From Mesostigma viride (lineage: Eukaryota > Streptophyta > Mesostigmatophyceae > Mesostigmatales > Mesostigmataceae): 64,000 nt of DNA. The notes beneath the pieces are model-generated. The model had not been told where the DNA came from and ran no database searches. It worked only from the letters and a program-made list of their open reading frames with translations. Shown here in pieces: positions 30,554 through 41,600 of the stretch; the first letter of the stretch is position 1, and every line of letters starts with the position of its first letter. The position numbers were made by a program, and so were the translations under genes. Location of the stretch: contig RPFO01000138.1 of the NCBI GenBank assembly GCA_009746045.1, positions 973,259 to 1,037,258 on the forward strand. Reading direction: 5' to 3'.

Positions 30554-33402
30554 AAGCCGCAGTGCCCGTGGTGCAAGCGGGAGTGGTCAGCACAAGTAGC
30601 CAGCAGCGCACTAGTGCAGTCCCCCAGGTTCCCACGGTGGTTCCATACCCCAATGGTGAGCCGTCCATGGCGTTCCAAGCAGTTGGAGCCTGTGGAGATG
30701 TATGGAGCGACATGGTGACATGTCCGTTGGTTGGCGCAGTCAAGCTTGATAGCGGTGCTCAGCCGCTAGTCATCAGCACGGACTTGGCCACCATGCTGAA
30801 CCTGACCTACGAGAACGGTGGCTTAGTGGAAAGCCCCGTGTCTGTGTCAGGTTGGCAGGGTCCGGCTAGTAAGCCGTACGCTATGACGGCGGTTAAAGTC
30901 AACGTGATTTTCAATCCGTTGCGCGCCTCTAGCATGACCACCGTGTCCGCGTATGCGCTGGTGGTCAACAAGTGTGGATATTCCGCACTACTCGGGGTGG
31001 ATGTCCTTGCTCGCGCCATGGTTCAGGTGGACTATAGGGCGGAGGAGGCATCTTACATCCCTGATTGGGATGGGGCTGGCCTGAAGCGGGCCAGCGTGCC
31101 GGTCTCATGCTTCAGTTCTTCAGCCGGGGCTGCACGCCTCAACCCTTCCGCGGCTGCGGGCGTGGTGGAGGTCAGCATGGTGGAGGTACGGGCGGCGGGC
31201 TCATCGGCGTGGGACAAGCATCGGACGGTGCTGCCCCAGCCAACGGCGAGCATTGCCAAGATGCGCACGCAGTGGTCGCTGGATGCTGTGACGTCCACGC
31301 GGCAGCTGGCTATGCGCAAGCGGGTAACTGAAGCCGTCATCACCATTCCTCAGATGGCCAGCCATGGCCTCACTTTGCTGCAACCGGGTGTCTCGGAGGC
31401 CCAAGGTAATTTTTCTGCTGCAATCTTACCGCAGGCCCCTGATTTTGCCAAGGGTGCGGTAGTGTTGGAACTGTTTGCGGGGATCGGAGGGGGCATTGCA
31501 GGCTTTTTGGCCGCAGGCGGCGTGTGCCGTAAACTCATCGCGGTAGAGCCATCGCACAAGGCGCGTCAGGTGTACTTCAGTCACTGTGGCGTGTTGTCGC
31601 GAGAGTATCCCGCGCAGTTTCCGCCATCAGCATGGCGTGACCCGTTTGGGGAATGTCCTCAAGATATCCGAGCCATCGGTGAGGTGCAGGTGCAGCAGTT
31701 GTTGCGCAGGCATCATGCCATCGACTTGGTAATTGCGGGTTGGGAGTGCCAGGGCCTGAGCCAGGCAGGGCAAGGGCGGGGGCTAGCCGATCCGCGTAGC
31801 GCGCTGTTCTGGGAACTGTTGCGTGTGGTGGGACTGTTGCAGTCGCGTCAGCCCCATCCGCCTGCGTATCTGTTTGAGAACGTTGTGGCGGGTGACAGCC
31901 CACATCAGGCGGTGCGGGAGGACTGGGCTACAATCGTGGCACTCCTGGGGGAGCCCATCGTGTGTGACAACGCAGGGCTGGGTGGGCTCACGCATCGTTT
32001 GCGTGCCTATTGGACCAACGTGGCGTGTGCGACCGATGTGCAGGCGGTCTTGGGGGCCGTAGCAAGGCAGCATCCGAGTGTGTCTGCGGAGGTAGCATTG
32101 CCTTCCCACCTAGTCACGCAGAAGGTGGATAGCGAGGATCGCCCACCGTATGCACGCGTCAACCGGGTCGGGAGCCCCATGTGTGCACTGCCGACCCTGG
32201 TCAGTTACCAAGGGTCGACAGCATACCGTGATCGGGGTAAGGGTCTCGTTTGGGACACTACCACCGGTCTGTTGGTGCAGCCACCCGCAGAATTTCGTGA
32301 GGCCAGCATGGGTTTTCATGTCGGGGCCTCGGCGCTGCCGGGCGTGCTCGAGAGTGAGCGCTGGTCTTTGATAGGCCAGGCTATGTCGGTGTTGCAGGTC
32401 GGGTATGTGCTGCTTGCATCGGTTGCCGTGCGCCAGTCTGGGGGGGCGTCCCCAGCCAATCCGCCTCAGCAGGTTGAGGCGCGCGCAGCCAAACTGAAGC
32501 GCCCTGCAGCGACGGGGACTTCATCAGCATGGGGGTGGCGTCTGCGACAGGTGTGGACTATCATTCTCATGACCGCCCTGCTGACCAGCACCGTGCTGGC
32601 CGGCGAGCCCACGCTGCATCGGGTAATACACCGTGCGGCACGCGAGGCTCCGGCGGTGGGTGTCACACCAGGCGTGGCAGCCTTTTCCTTGTTCCACGAC
32701 GATGCGGCTAGGGCGCCGCATCTTGAGGCACATGCGGTAGCTGTGGGTGATCCCGCGGATACGCACCCCTGGGCTATTGGCGAACACCTTTCTGATGCGC
32801 AGCGCTCAGCCATGCTAAAGTGGCTAGGCACTGCAAGGGGGGCCTTCGCTTTCACAAGTGATGAACTGGGGTGTTTCAATGGTGGGACCATGCGTGTTCC
32901 ATTGGACACTGACACCCCTTTGTTCCGACGCCAGCATCGCCTGAGTCAGGCCGAGTTGGATTTTGTAGCCGAGCAATGCAAGGAGTTAGAGGATGCCGGT
33001 ATCATCAGGCAATCTTCCTCCAGCTATGCCGCTGCCGTTGTCGTTGCGCCCAAGAAGGACGCTATCACCGGGGCATGGACGGGTATGCGCATGGCCACCG
33101 ATCTGCGGTTGCTGAATGCACACACACCCGTGGACCGTTACCCCATGCCACGTGTGGATGATGTCCTGGATAAGATATCTCCTCATGTGAAGTTTGTGTC
33201 CTCGCTGGACCTGCGTAGCGGCTTTCATCAGATCGCAGTTGCGCCGGAGGATCAGCGGAAGCTTGCATTCTGGGGGGCGGCAATTTGTATGAGTGGGTGC
33301 GCATGCCCTTTGGGCACCGCAACGCTAGTGCTGTTTTCCAACGAGCTATGGACAAAGTGCTTGCAGGTCTTCCTTTCGCCGCTTGTTACATTGATGATGT
33401 AA
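30139..33402 (+). CDS. Pol part 1 of copy 2: protease, DNA methyltransferase, RT N-terminus
   Basis: The translation matches copy 1 from EDPFWAPMPGDV onward with no difference that I noticed. The methyltransferase lies at about 31447-32443. It ends with the same frameshift in the RT palm (about 33276) as copy 1, so that break predates the duplication or belongs to one shared locus. Confidence 0.9.
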   Translation: MYREDPFWAPMPGDVEINAAEATKGKQARSPLSFQQAPMLPAGQLPASFSMPLAGVQSAFEHANPAGLEQRRRLAPVYPMPFIVDVPMFSARQVVDTFGQKGVEWLGSVVSEIQLFADGHDVRTLRNSESVTYGRQPVEAAVPVVQAGVVSTSSQQRTSAVPQVPTVVPYPNGEPSMAFQAVGACGDVWSDMVTCPLVGAVKLDSGAQPLVISTDLATMLNLTYENGGLVESPVSVSGWQGPASKPYAMTAVKVNVIFNPLRASSMTTVSAYALVVNKCGYSALLGVDVLARAMVQVDYRAEEASYIPDWDGAGLKRASVPVSCFSSSAGAARLNPSAAAGVVEVSMVEVRAAGSSAWDKHRTVLPQPTASIAKMRTQWSLDAVTSTRQLAMRKRVTEAVITIPQMASHGLTLLQPGVSEAQGNFSAAILPQAPDFAKGAVVLELFAGIGGGIAGFLAAGGVCRKLIAVEPSHKARQVYFSHCGVLSREYPAQFPPSAWRDPFGECPQDIRAIGEVQVQQLLRRHHAIDLVIAGWECQGLSQAGQGRGLADPRSALFWELLRVVGLLQSRQPHPPAYLFENVVAGDSPHQAVREDWATIVALLGEPIVCDNAGLGGLTHRLRAYWTNVACATDVQAVLGAVARQHPSVSAEVALPSHLVTQKVDSEDRPPYARVNRVGSPMCALPTLVSYQGSTAYRDRGKGLVWDTTTGLLVQPPAEFREASMGFHVGASALPGVLESERWSLIGQAMSVLQVGYVLLASVAVRQSGGASPANPPQQVEARAAKLKRPAATGTSSAWGWRLRQVWTIILMTALLTSTVLAGEPTLHRVIHRAAREAPAVGVTPGVAAFSLFHDDAARAPHLEAHAVAVGDPADTHPWAIGEHLSDAQRSAMLKWLGTARGAFAFTSDELGCFNGGTMRVPLDTDTPLFRRQHRLSQAELDFVAEQCKELEDAGIIRQSSSSYAAAVVVAPKKDAITGAWTGMRMATDLRLLNAHTPVDRYPMPRVDDVLDKISPHVKFVSSLDLRSGFHQIAVAPEDQRKLAFWGAAICMSGCACPLGTATLVLFSNELWTKCLQVFLSPLVTLMM

Positions 33403-36038
33403 TCGTCTTTAGCGCGACATTTGAGGAGCACCTGGCGCACTTGGAGCAGGTTCGCTTGGCTCTCGAGGAGCATAATATGCGGCTGCACCCTGAGAAGTGC
33501 AAGTTCGCCCAGCGGACCCTCTCATTCCTTGGTCATCAGATTGTGCCGGGTGGCCGGACGCCTGATGCCGCCAAGGTCGAATCCATTGTGCAGGCCGCCG
33601 TACCCACGGATGTCTCAGGGGTGCGGGCGTATTTGGGTTTGGCTGGCTATTACCGAGGTTACATTGAGAACTTCAGCAGCAAGGTGAAGCCCTTGACCGA
33701 GTTACTCAAGAAGGGGTGCGTGTGGGCGTGGGGTCCCGCACAGCAACGCGCCATCGAGACAATCAAGCAGGAGCTCACGTCGGCCCCGATTCTGCGCGCC
33801 CCTGACTATGCTTTGCCGTTTGTGTTATATACCGACTGGTCCAAGGTAGGACTGGGTGCGGTCTTGGCGCAAAAGGATGGTGATGGGCGCGAGCACGTTA
33901 TTGCTTATGCTAGTCGCAGCAACAACCCAGCGGAGAGCCGGTATTCTTCCTATGAGGGGGAGGCACTGGCTGTGGTGTGGGCCATCAAGCACTTTCGCCC
34001 GTATTTAGTTGGGCGCGTGTTTACTCTGGTGACAGACCACCAGCCGCTTCAGTGGCTAATGACCAACACCAACCTGACGGGTAAGCTCGCCCGATGGGCC
34101 ATGATTATCCAGGAGTACCACATGACCATTGTGCATCGGGCCGGCAAGGACCATGTCAACGCCGATGTGCTATCCCGATACGCCATGCCTACCACTGTTG
34201 ACCACACTGGAGCCCGGGCCATGGGTGCCGAGGGCTCGTCGGGTTCTGTGGTCTTTGTGAACGCTGCTGGGTATGCGGCCGACGATGAGGAGGAGGCGTG
34301 GTGGCGCAGTGTCGAGTACTCTGTGGCGGACTTCGGCATCAGCGACGACCCGGTGCGGCCGTCGCCATTCACGCCATCCAAAGCTGTGTGCGCTATGGAA
34401 GAGGGTAGGTCTCTGTCCTTTGACATTGATCCTTCTCTGCAGCAGCTGATCGCTGTGCAGGCTCTCTTAGCGCGTAGCTCTCTTGCTGATTGCTACACCG
34501 CTGATATCTGGCTAGATGGTCGAGTTTTGGAGCAAGTGCAGGGTGCTGTCTTGACTCCTACTCCAGTCGATTGGACTCCTGCTCAGAAGGCGACGGAGTT
34601 GAACAGGGTGCAGCACAGGGCTGCAACCTATGGTTGGGAAGATGGGGTTTTGTACAAGCTGTTGGGCAAGCGTAGGGTGGTCGTCCCACCGCCTGACAAG
34701 CGCGTTGCTATAGTGCAGGCGTACCACGAGCGGTATGGTCACTTGGGTGGCAATCGCACGCTCAGCCTCGTACGGACCAGCTATTGGTGGAATAACATGC
34801 GACACACAGTGGCCCAGGTAGTGGCCAGCTGTGTCCCGTGTGCTCGAACCAAGGCTAACTTTAGCGCAGATCATGGTGCCAAGGAGCTGATGTCGCTTCC
34901 CATCAAGGGCTTGTTTTATCGCTGGCACGTCGATCTGTGCGGGCCGTTTCAGGAGAGCCCTGACGGCAACCTCTATGTCATGGTATGCGTGGAGAGCTTT
35001 AGCAAATGGGTTGAGTTGATCCCCATTGCTGACAAGCATGCCGCTACCACAGCGAAGCATTTTGCAGACATCATCACCAGGTTTGGGGCTCCCGCGGAGG
35101 TAGTCACGGACCAGGGTGGTGAGTTCAGGGGTGAGTTCCAGGAGTTGCTGGATGGATGTCTTATTGATCACCGTCGCACTTCTCGGGAGCATCCTCAGGC
35201 CAATGGTTTGGCTGAGAGATTGGTGCAGACCGTCAAGCAGGCGCTGCGCAAGTGGAGCCTGCAGGTGCCGGAGTCGGCCAGGTGGGATCGCGAGTTGGCA
35301 TGGATTGCCATGGGTTATCGCATGTCTCCCCAGGAGTCTCTCGCTACCTTCTCCCCGTATTTCCTTCTGTTCGGGCGTAATCCTCTTTTGCCTACGGAGG
35401 CACAGGTTGCGCACCCCGAACCCATGGCCTTCGACAACGCTCAGCAATTTTTGGTTGAGGTGCTGGCCAGGGCAGAGACTTTTAAGAAGGTCATGCCCAT
35501 CGCGATGAACAACTTGTTCATTGCTCAGCACAGGGACTCCCTGCGTTACGCTCAGCGCCGGGGGGGCGCATACATGGCTCGCCAGCTGCGGTTTAGGCCA
35601 GGGCAGTATGTTTTCCTGCGCACTCAGCTGAAGCACACTTTGGATGTGGAGGCGGGGCCCACCATTTTGCGCATTGTGGCTATCAAACCATCGGGAGTGG
35701 CAATTTTGGAGGGCGCCGACGGGAGCCGTACGACAGACAACCTCAGCAATCTCAGTCCCTGCTCACTGCCCAATTTGGTCCACGACCTCCAACCGCACAC
35801 ATCTCGCCGAGTCAAGGACGCCCAGTGTCAGGTTTGTCACCGGGTCGATCAGGCGGAGTCCATGTTATTGTGTGATCAGTGTAACTGTGGTTGGCACATG
35901 CAGTGCTTGCAGCCCGTGGTCACCAGCATTCCGGAGGGGGATTGGTTTTGTCCAGTGTGCACCGCTGCGCAGTTTACCTCCCGCAGCTTGACTGCGGTCA
36001 CCGCTGCCCTTGTCTTGGTACGATCGCTGTCTTCGTGA
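33285..36038 (+). CDS. Pol part 2 of copy 2: RT C-terminus, RNase H, integrase, PHD finger
   Basis: 917 codons, the same length and apparently the same protein as 22952-25705 in copy 1, including YIDD, the D,D,E triad and the C4HC3 PHD finger near the C terminus. The stop is followed by the polypurine tract and B1. Confidence 0.9.
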   Translation: MYEWVRMPFGHRNASAVFQRAMDKVLAGLPFAACYIDDVIVFSATFEEHLAHLEQVRLALEEHNMRLHPEKCKFAQRTLSFLGHQIVPGGRTPDAAKVESIVQAAVPTDVSGVRAYLGLAGYYRGYIENFSSKVKPLTELLKKGCVWAWGPAQQRAIETIKQELTSAPILRAPDYALPFVLYTDWSKVGLGAVLAQKDGDGREHVIAYASRSNNPAESRYSSYEGEALAVVWAIKHFRPYLVGRVFTLVTDHQPLQWLMTNTNLTGKLARWAMIIQEYHMTIVHRAGKDHVNADVLSRYAMPTTVDHTGARAMGAEGSSGSVVFVNAAGYAADDEEEAWWRSVEYSVADFGISDDPVRPSPFTPSKAVCAMEEGRSLSFDIDPSLQQLIAVQALLARSSLADCYTADIWLDGRVLEQVQGAVLTPTPVDWTPAQKATELNRVQHRAATYGWEDGVLYKLLGKRRVVVPPPDKRVAIVQAYHERYGHLGGNRTLSLVRTSYWWNNMRHTVAQVVASCVPCARTKANFSADHGAKELMSLPIKGLFYRWHVDLCGPFQESPDGNLYVMVCVESFSKWVELIPIADKHAATTAKHFADIITRFGAPAEVVTDQGGEFRGEFQELLDGCLIDHRRTSREHPQANGLAERLVQTVKQALRKWSLQVPESARWDRELAWIAMGYRMSPQESLATFSPYFLLFGRNPLLPTEAQVAHPEPMAFDNAQQFLVEVLARAETFKKVMPIAMNNLFIAQHRDSLRYAQRRGGAYMARQLRFRPGQYVFLRTQLKHTLDVEAGPTILRIVAIKPSGVAILEGADGSRTTDNLSNLSPCSLPNLVHDLQPHTSRRVKDAQCQVCHRVDQAESMLLCDQCNCGWHMQCLQPVVTSIPEGDWFCPVCTAAQFTSRSLTAVTAALVLVRSLSS

Positions 36039-36064
36039 TGGGGCCGGTCGCCAGCGAGGGGGGA

Positions 36065-36206
36065 ATCATGGGACAGGTCCTCGCCCACCCCACAGGGCAT
36101 GCAGTTAAGGCAGGCACATCAGCTCAGCTCATTTGGGTTTTACCAAATTAAGCTGAGTGGCCAGCCGCCATGGTGGCGCCGGAGATTGTGGCACGCAGAC
36201 GCGACA
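36065..36206 (+). repeat. Terminal repeat B1 of gypsy copy 2
   Basis: 142 bp, joined through GC to A2, recreating the GACAGCTGTC palindrome seen in copy 1. Confidence 0.85.
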
Positions 36207-36208
36207 GC

Positions 36209-37343
36209 TGTCACGGACGCGCGCTATGTCATCCGGGCGCCCACTATGCACAAGACCGGTGACGTGCGCAAGGAATTTGTCTTCTACGCATTTTCGACAA
36301 AGGCTAGTGACCGGGGGGGACACTAGCACTTGCAGCATAAGAGCGGACGAAAGTGTACGTGCACGCGCGCCGGGCCAGGCACAGCTGGGCGCGCAGCACT
36401 GACTTGAGCGGACGGCAGCACAAGTGTGCAGCGTCGAGAGGATCATACGCGTGTTAGTGGACAGCTGGAGCTGAAGCTGACTGCTGGACTTCAACAGCGC
36501 CGAGGCTATTGACAGGCCAGGTGTCTTTGTGGTGTAGAATAGCGGGTCAACGTTATGAGGACTGGACAGAAAATGGAAAAGGACAATTTGCGGTGCGGAG
36601 CCAGATCGCTGGAATGAATGCGAAATCGCTGGCAGCCCTAAAAAGGGATTTCTTCTAGAAAGGAACGATTAGACGCAATGTTTGCTGGGCCACTCACACG
36701 CAAGGTGTGAGCGTGCAGATTGTCTGAAGGATATTATGCTTCGACCTTGCTGGACGTGACTCAATGTCGGACATTCCCAGGGACAGAAATGCCGGAGCCT
36801 CTAGGAGATGAGATCGGCAACAGGGTAGCAATTTAGATTTGTCGGGATGCCTTCCTGCTTTTGTTGGCATGTGTGGTAGAAAGCCAGGACGGCAACTGGA
36901 ATGCGGTTTCTATTCGCATGGTTCAGGCAGCAAGATAGTTTTGGCATTCCTGGCTGGACTGACAAGTGTGGCGTGTGTCATGCGTGTGGCATGACGAATG
37001 GTTTGGTTCATAGTCGAAGAGGACTCTCACGCAGCGTGTAGTCTCTTCGAGTCTCTCGTTAGTGGCCTTCGTGTTTCTCCCTTTCCTTGGGAGCAAGGCC
37101 GGTAGCATGTCATGGAGCGCTGCCTAACTGCGGGGCTGTGAGCATGGAGTGCATCGATATTGAGACTATCAACGTGTTGTAATTGTATTAACTTTCTCAA
37201 TAAATTCCGCATGTGCGGCTTCATCATCAGACTGTGCAAAGTGTGTGTTGTGAAAGCATTATTCTATAGCAGGGAGGCAATAAGGTGGTCATCAGGCACG
37301 AGGGACAGTTCCTTGTCCTCGGCTGAGAGCCCTCCTTTCTTTA
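36209..37343 (+). repeat. Terminal repeat A2 of gypsy copy 2
   Basis: 1135 bp, nearly identical to the other A repeats, with a handful of one-base indels, for example a missing G in GCTGAAGCTGACTG. Confidence 0.88.
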
Positions 37344-37485
37344 ATCATGGGACAGGTCCTCGCCCACCCCACAGGGCATGCAGTTAAGGCAGGCACATCA
37401 GCTCAGCTCATTTGGTTTTACCAAAATTAAGCTGAGTGGCCAGCGCGCCATGGTGGCGCCGGAGATTTGGCACGCAGACGCGACA
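37344..37485 (+). repeat. Terminal repeat B2 of gypsy copy 2
   Basis: 142 bp with several small indels relative to the other B copies (TTTGGTTTTACCAAAATT, GAGATTTGGC). It is followed by retroposon sequence, but the GAGC flank seen after copy 1 is altered. Confidence 0.8.
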
Positions 37486-37541
37486 GACGCTGGTAGTTAT
37501 GCAGATGGCGAGCGGGAGGCTGGGCGAGCACCAGTGCACTA
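37486..37541 (-). mobile_element. ORF1-only retroposon copy 1, short middle segment
   Basis: 56 bp of the minus-strand retroposon between gypsy B2 and the TIR element (ATGCAGATGGCGAGCGGGAG, then CACCAGTGCAC). It aligns with about 55745-55806 in the uninterrupted copy. Confidence 0.75.
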
Positions 37542-37555
37542 CACCGGAAGGGGTC

Positions 37556-37860
37556 TGTGACATTTTGTGATATTTTTTTATCACAAAATGTCACTTTTGT
37601 GACATTTTGTGATAAAAAAATGATAAAACGTGACAAAATGTGACAAAATGTGATAAAACTGTGACAAATTGTGATCGAGACATGTCATGATTGTGACAAA
37701 ACGTGACAAACGTGATAAAACCAGCATATTTTGTGATAACGTCACTATCACAAAATGTCAAAGTGTCACAAAATGTCACAAACCCACAGAAAAACAAAAT
37801 GTGACAAGATGATAAATCACAACCACTCAGGGGAAGTGATATATCACAAAGCACGCATAA
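37556..37860. repeat. Left subterminal GTGACA/TGTGAT repeats
   Basis: About 15 irregularly spaced copies of GTGACAAAATGTGAT-like motifs in both orientations. Such arrays are typical transposase-binding regions in several DNA transposon groups. Confidence 0.75.
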
Positions 37861-38141
37861 TGCACATCCGCAGCAAGGAAGTGCGTGCCGCAGCAGAGAC
37901 GGAGAAGGAAAAGGCCAAGGTGGGACACGACACGGTGGCAATGCCAGGAGAGACAACACGTGCAGCGGTACGGGGCAAGCGTACTGAAAGGAACTGACAA
38001 AACAAGCTGGAAACACTCTCAGGTGCATGATAAAATGCACCACAATGTCATGAGCCATGGGAGACATGGTTTATTGCAAAAATATCGACTGGGATGTTAA
38101 GAAAAACACCAATATTGAACATTCAATGATCATCACGGTCA

Positions 38142-38217
38142 TCAAGTGTCAACCTCCGACCCATCGCTGGCCAAGCATCCATCGTGCTGATCAAAGGTAA
38201 AATCGTCAATATCTACA
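38142..38217 (-). CDS. Possible C-terminal exon inside the TIR element (uncertain)
   Basis: On the minus strand, after a CAG acceptor, comes VDIDDFTFDQHDGCLASDGS then EVDT and TGA. The acidic composition and clean stop look coding, but no partner exon or homologue was recognised. Confidence 0.25.
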
Positions 38218-38483
38218 CTGAATCACAACACTGCATCATGCATCCATTGCTCTGAGCTCACAACACTAGTATGATAAAATGGCAACGGGGAGTGAACATA
38301 TTCAGATGGCATGCAACAACCCGATGAAATGGCACAACTGATCAAATACGAACACAAACTGTATTGATACACACACAAGGAACGGTGCACTCAAGCATGG
38401 CTGTGGGTGGTGTGCAAAATGGACACCCACAATCATCTCACAAATGCAATATAAAATCTGTTGACCGAGAAGTACAACGGGGC

Positions 38484-38642
38484 TCAACAGTCCTCGTCAT
38501 CAAAGTCATCATCCTCATCATCACCGAAACCATCACGAGGGCTGTCCCAGCCACCATTGCTGAAGTAACTGGATGACTCTCTAGAAACAATCACAGGACA
38601 CTGTCGAGTGCTACGGCAATGTGACCATTGAAGGCTCAGAGC
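38484..38642 (-). CDS. Possible C-terminal exon with acidic tail inside the TIR element (uncertain)
   Basis: After a TTTTGTAG acceptor, 52 codons read ALSLQWSHCRSTRQCPVIVS, then SSSYFSNGGWDSPRDGFG, and end in DDEDDDFDDEDC and TGA. The sequence is protein-like with a strongly acidic end. It could be the last exon of an element-encoded protein on the minus strand. I recognise no family. Confidence 0.3.
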   Translation of the reverse strand, partial: ALSLQWSHCRSTRQCPVIVSRESSSYFSNGGWDSPRDGFGDDEDDDFDDEDC

Positions 38643-41600
38643 CTACAAAATCTGCATCCGCATGTGGCCTCTCGCCGTGTTGGACTGACGGATGTGCCCG
38701 GCCCGACTGTGTTAGGTATATTGCCTGCATGCAAGACAAAAATACATCATCCGGCAAAGCACGCATCGGTACACACAAAAATTTGTTAGTGAGATGAACG
38801 CTACGCGCTGGACGTGCCAACAACTTTGCATGACTTCAGTTCACTTGTATGTAAGGATGCGGGGGAGATCGCAGCAGTTGCGTGGCTATCTATGAGTACC
38901 GGCCTAATTTTAGGACAAAGAAAGGTGAGATACTGGGCCAAGAGAGAGACAGGGGTGCTCGAGAAAAAAAATTGGCCATAGATGTTCACCTAAATTGTAT
39001 CTACATGCCTCACAAGTTGTAGGGAACTGCACACCCAGAAATCCTGGAGTCGCAAAGGTTCCCTAACATGCCAAGAGGCCTCACAATCTACTTCATTGCA
39101 ATCTCTGTATGGTTAATACGGCAATAAGAAAGAAACGCCTGAATAGTGCCAAGAAAATGCAAGGCCAATCAACCAACAATATGCCCCGTTACAGGTAGGA
39201 TGAACTCTAACGAGGCTGAAGGCTCTACGTCTGCAGTTGACACTAGCAGGAGTCGTTCAGGGTGGGGAGCGGGGGGAGGGAATGAAAAAAAGCTGTGATC
39301 TGAGCAAAAAGGATAAATATGCAAAGATGCTACCCATGCAAGGAAGCGAGATATAGTCCAGCAATGCCATGAATGTCAACCAAGGCTACTGGATTGCAAA
39401 AAGATTCTACCGACAGCGAAGGAATTGGTACAAATAATGCAAACTATTTGTAGCTCAGAGCATCACCAGCGGGCTACAAAAAAATCATGCACTGAAGCTG
39501 GAAGAACAAGGCCAATGGTGGCTGACACGCACAGCACGTTGATAATTTGAGGAATGAGCACTACATAAAGAATGATCACCGTTGCTCACCATCAAGAATT
39601 CGCCGCGCTGGACAGGTGACCAAGAGCTTGTCGCTGCCACATGCGATGGGGCCGCGTGCAAGTCCAACGGTATCAGGCATCACAAGTACACGCGCAAAAT
39701 TGACACCACAATGGCAACACAGATGCACACATACGAATGTATAACGACCGAAAGCATAAACAGAGAATCAGTAGGTTAAGACAAGGAAAGTGGCGCAAGA
39801 GCAGCCCATGTCATGCAACTCTCAATCTGAACAAGGTTATGCCCTTCATGAAAACTAAATCGGATGTCGTTTGCATAGTCTATTGACCTTGTACGAATGA
39901 GATAGTGAAACTGCTGCAGCATTCATGGCAAGCACGGCTAACTTGGCATGAAACCGAGCGGCCCATAGCAGCCTTGGCCCTAGGGCGATACGTGAGAATG
40001 CCACGTGCGTACGGCATGCATGTTAAAGTCGATGCAAACTTATTAGAATTTCAGGCGAGGAATTCCTTGCTCACCTCAACTGGTAAAGAGTGGGCAGCTT
40101 CTGGATGTCCGAATGTGCTGTGCCTACCACTGAGCGAACAGATCGATTAAAGCTTTATTCCAGACCATGCCTATGTTTCTCCCCCGATGGCTGCTTGTAG
40201 CCTTGTCCGAGCTCGCTCCTGAATTCATTTAAGACGACGCCCTAATGGCTACATAAATCACGACGGTCATCAGTGAGCCTATGCTCCTATTCCAACCACC
40301 ACGTGCGTTCATACAGAAGCGACATTGCTGGAAATCAAAAGGCACATAATCCCGCCTTGGCTGCGAGCCGATCGCAGCTCCCTTCCACCTTTCCCACCTG
40401 TGCAGCGTGGATAGATGTTCAAGTCAAGTAATTTTTTTTTTCGCGTCGTCTTAACTTCAACTTCAACGGTAACACCCGCGCAACCACTGGAATGAGGGCT
40501 CGCAATTCGCTAAGTCTCATCAACGTCGCAAAGTCTGGTAACTTGGGGTCATCGCTCTTCCTGTCATCATCACTCATCAGTCAGTGCCAAATACTATCGT
40601 CATCACTGTCGTCATTAGAGGCCCTTTACTATCGTCAGTCACTCGCTTTGTGACGATAACTAACGTACGGTATATTGCATCAGTCGTACTTCCCGCCCCC
40701 CCCCTGCCCACGTCCCCTTCCGATTTCGCCGCTACTACGTATCTCTCCGAGTAGAAGTAGTTTGACATACATGAGGAATAACTGACTGACGAAACCAGTA
40801 AAAAGACGACTGACATGACTCTCTAGTATCGCTTGGTTTTGACCGCTTGCTGCTGGCCTGGCATCGTAACTGTTAGCCGTACCGTTCAGACTACAGTCGA
40901 CGGCGGCCCCTAGCTTGGGAGTCTGGAATGAATGGACAATAAATCAATAATCTTTCGCAACAAGCGCAAGTCTGGAATCAACCCGTCAGGATCCTTGCGC
41001 AAAATTCAAATATTGCGCCGAAACCGATGGCGAACGACTAGGTGCATGGACTGAGGCGCACGCAAATCCATTTGGCTACTGTAAGGCTAGGCAGTATATC
41101 CCATGGAAAGCGGGAAAATTTTTTAAATGGCGGCTACGGCGGATTTACGATTTTCACCCGCCTAATCTTCGAGACTGAGAAAAATTTTAGCCTATCGAAA
41201 CCTCCTGCGCGAGACCTTCCTAATGAGCTCTCATTGCGCCACCCATGCGCAGCTTTGACAGACTTATCGTCGCCCTGCCAACTGAGCCGACGCCTCGACT
41301 CCTTCTGAGGCCCAGCACTGTAAACAGGCCATCTTTCCTCAACCGCTGGCGCAATGTTTCCCTCTTTTACCTTGCCTGCCCATGCCCGCGATTCGAGCTT
41401 TCTTGGGTCAATTCTGTGCAGTTACCAGAATTCTAGCCCCACCGCCAATGCAGCCGCCCCTTTGGCTGTTGAGTGATGTCCAACTGGCACGATGGAAAGG
41501 CCTCCATCACATTGGCGCCCTCTCCAGTGGCCCACATGTACCGACGAGACCTGCATCTCGAGCTCCTCGGCCCACACGCTGCAGCTGTCACCACGCGAGA

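Larger units (their letters stand above)
27394..37485 (+). mobile_element. Gypsy-like methyltransferase retrotransposon, copy 2, left end lost in the gap
   Basis: Same organisation as copy 1. It starts inside A1 (27394 corresponds to 17060), ends at GACA (37482-37485), and lies at a constant shift of 10333 over most of pol. B1 is 36065-36206, A2 36209-37343 and B2 37344-37485. Differences noticed are single-base indels in homopolymers (8 G instead of 7 in gag, 5 C instead of 6 after the zinc knuckle, 6 G instead of 7 in the polypurine tract) and several small indels in the last B repeat. It may be a true duplicate or the same locus assembled twice. Confidence 0.85.

Noticed and set aside
16428..37485. 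Tyrosine-recombinase (DIRS/Ngaro) retroelement, suggested by the split repeats
   Set aside because: The coding part has RT, RNase H and a D,D,E integrase with an HHCC module, and no tyrosine recombinase motif was seen. Only the repeat layout resembles those elements.
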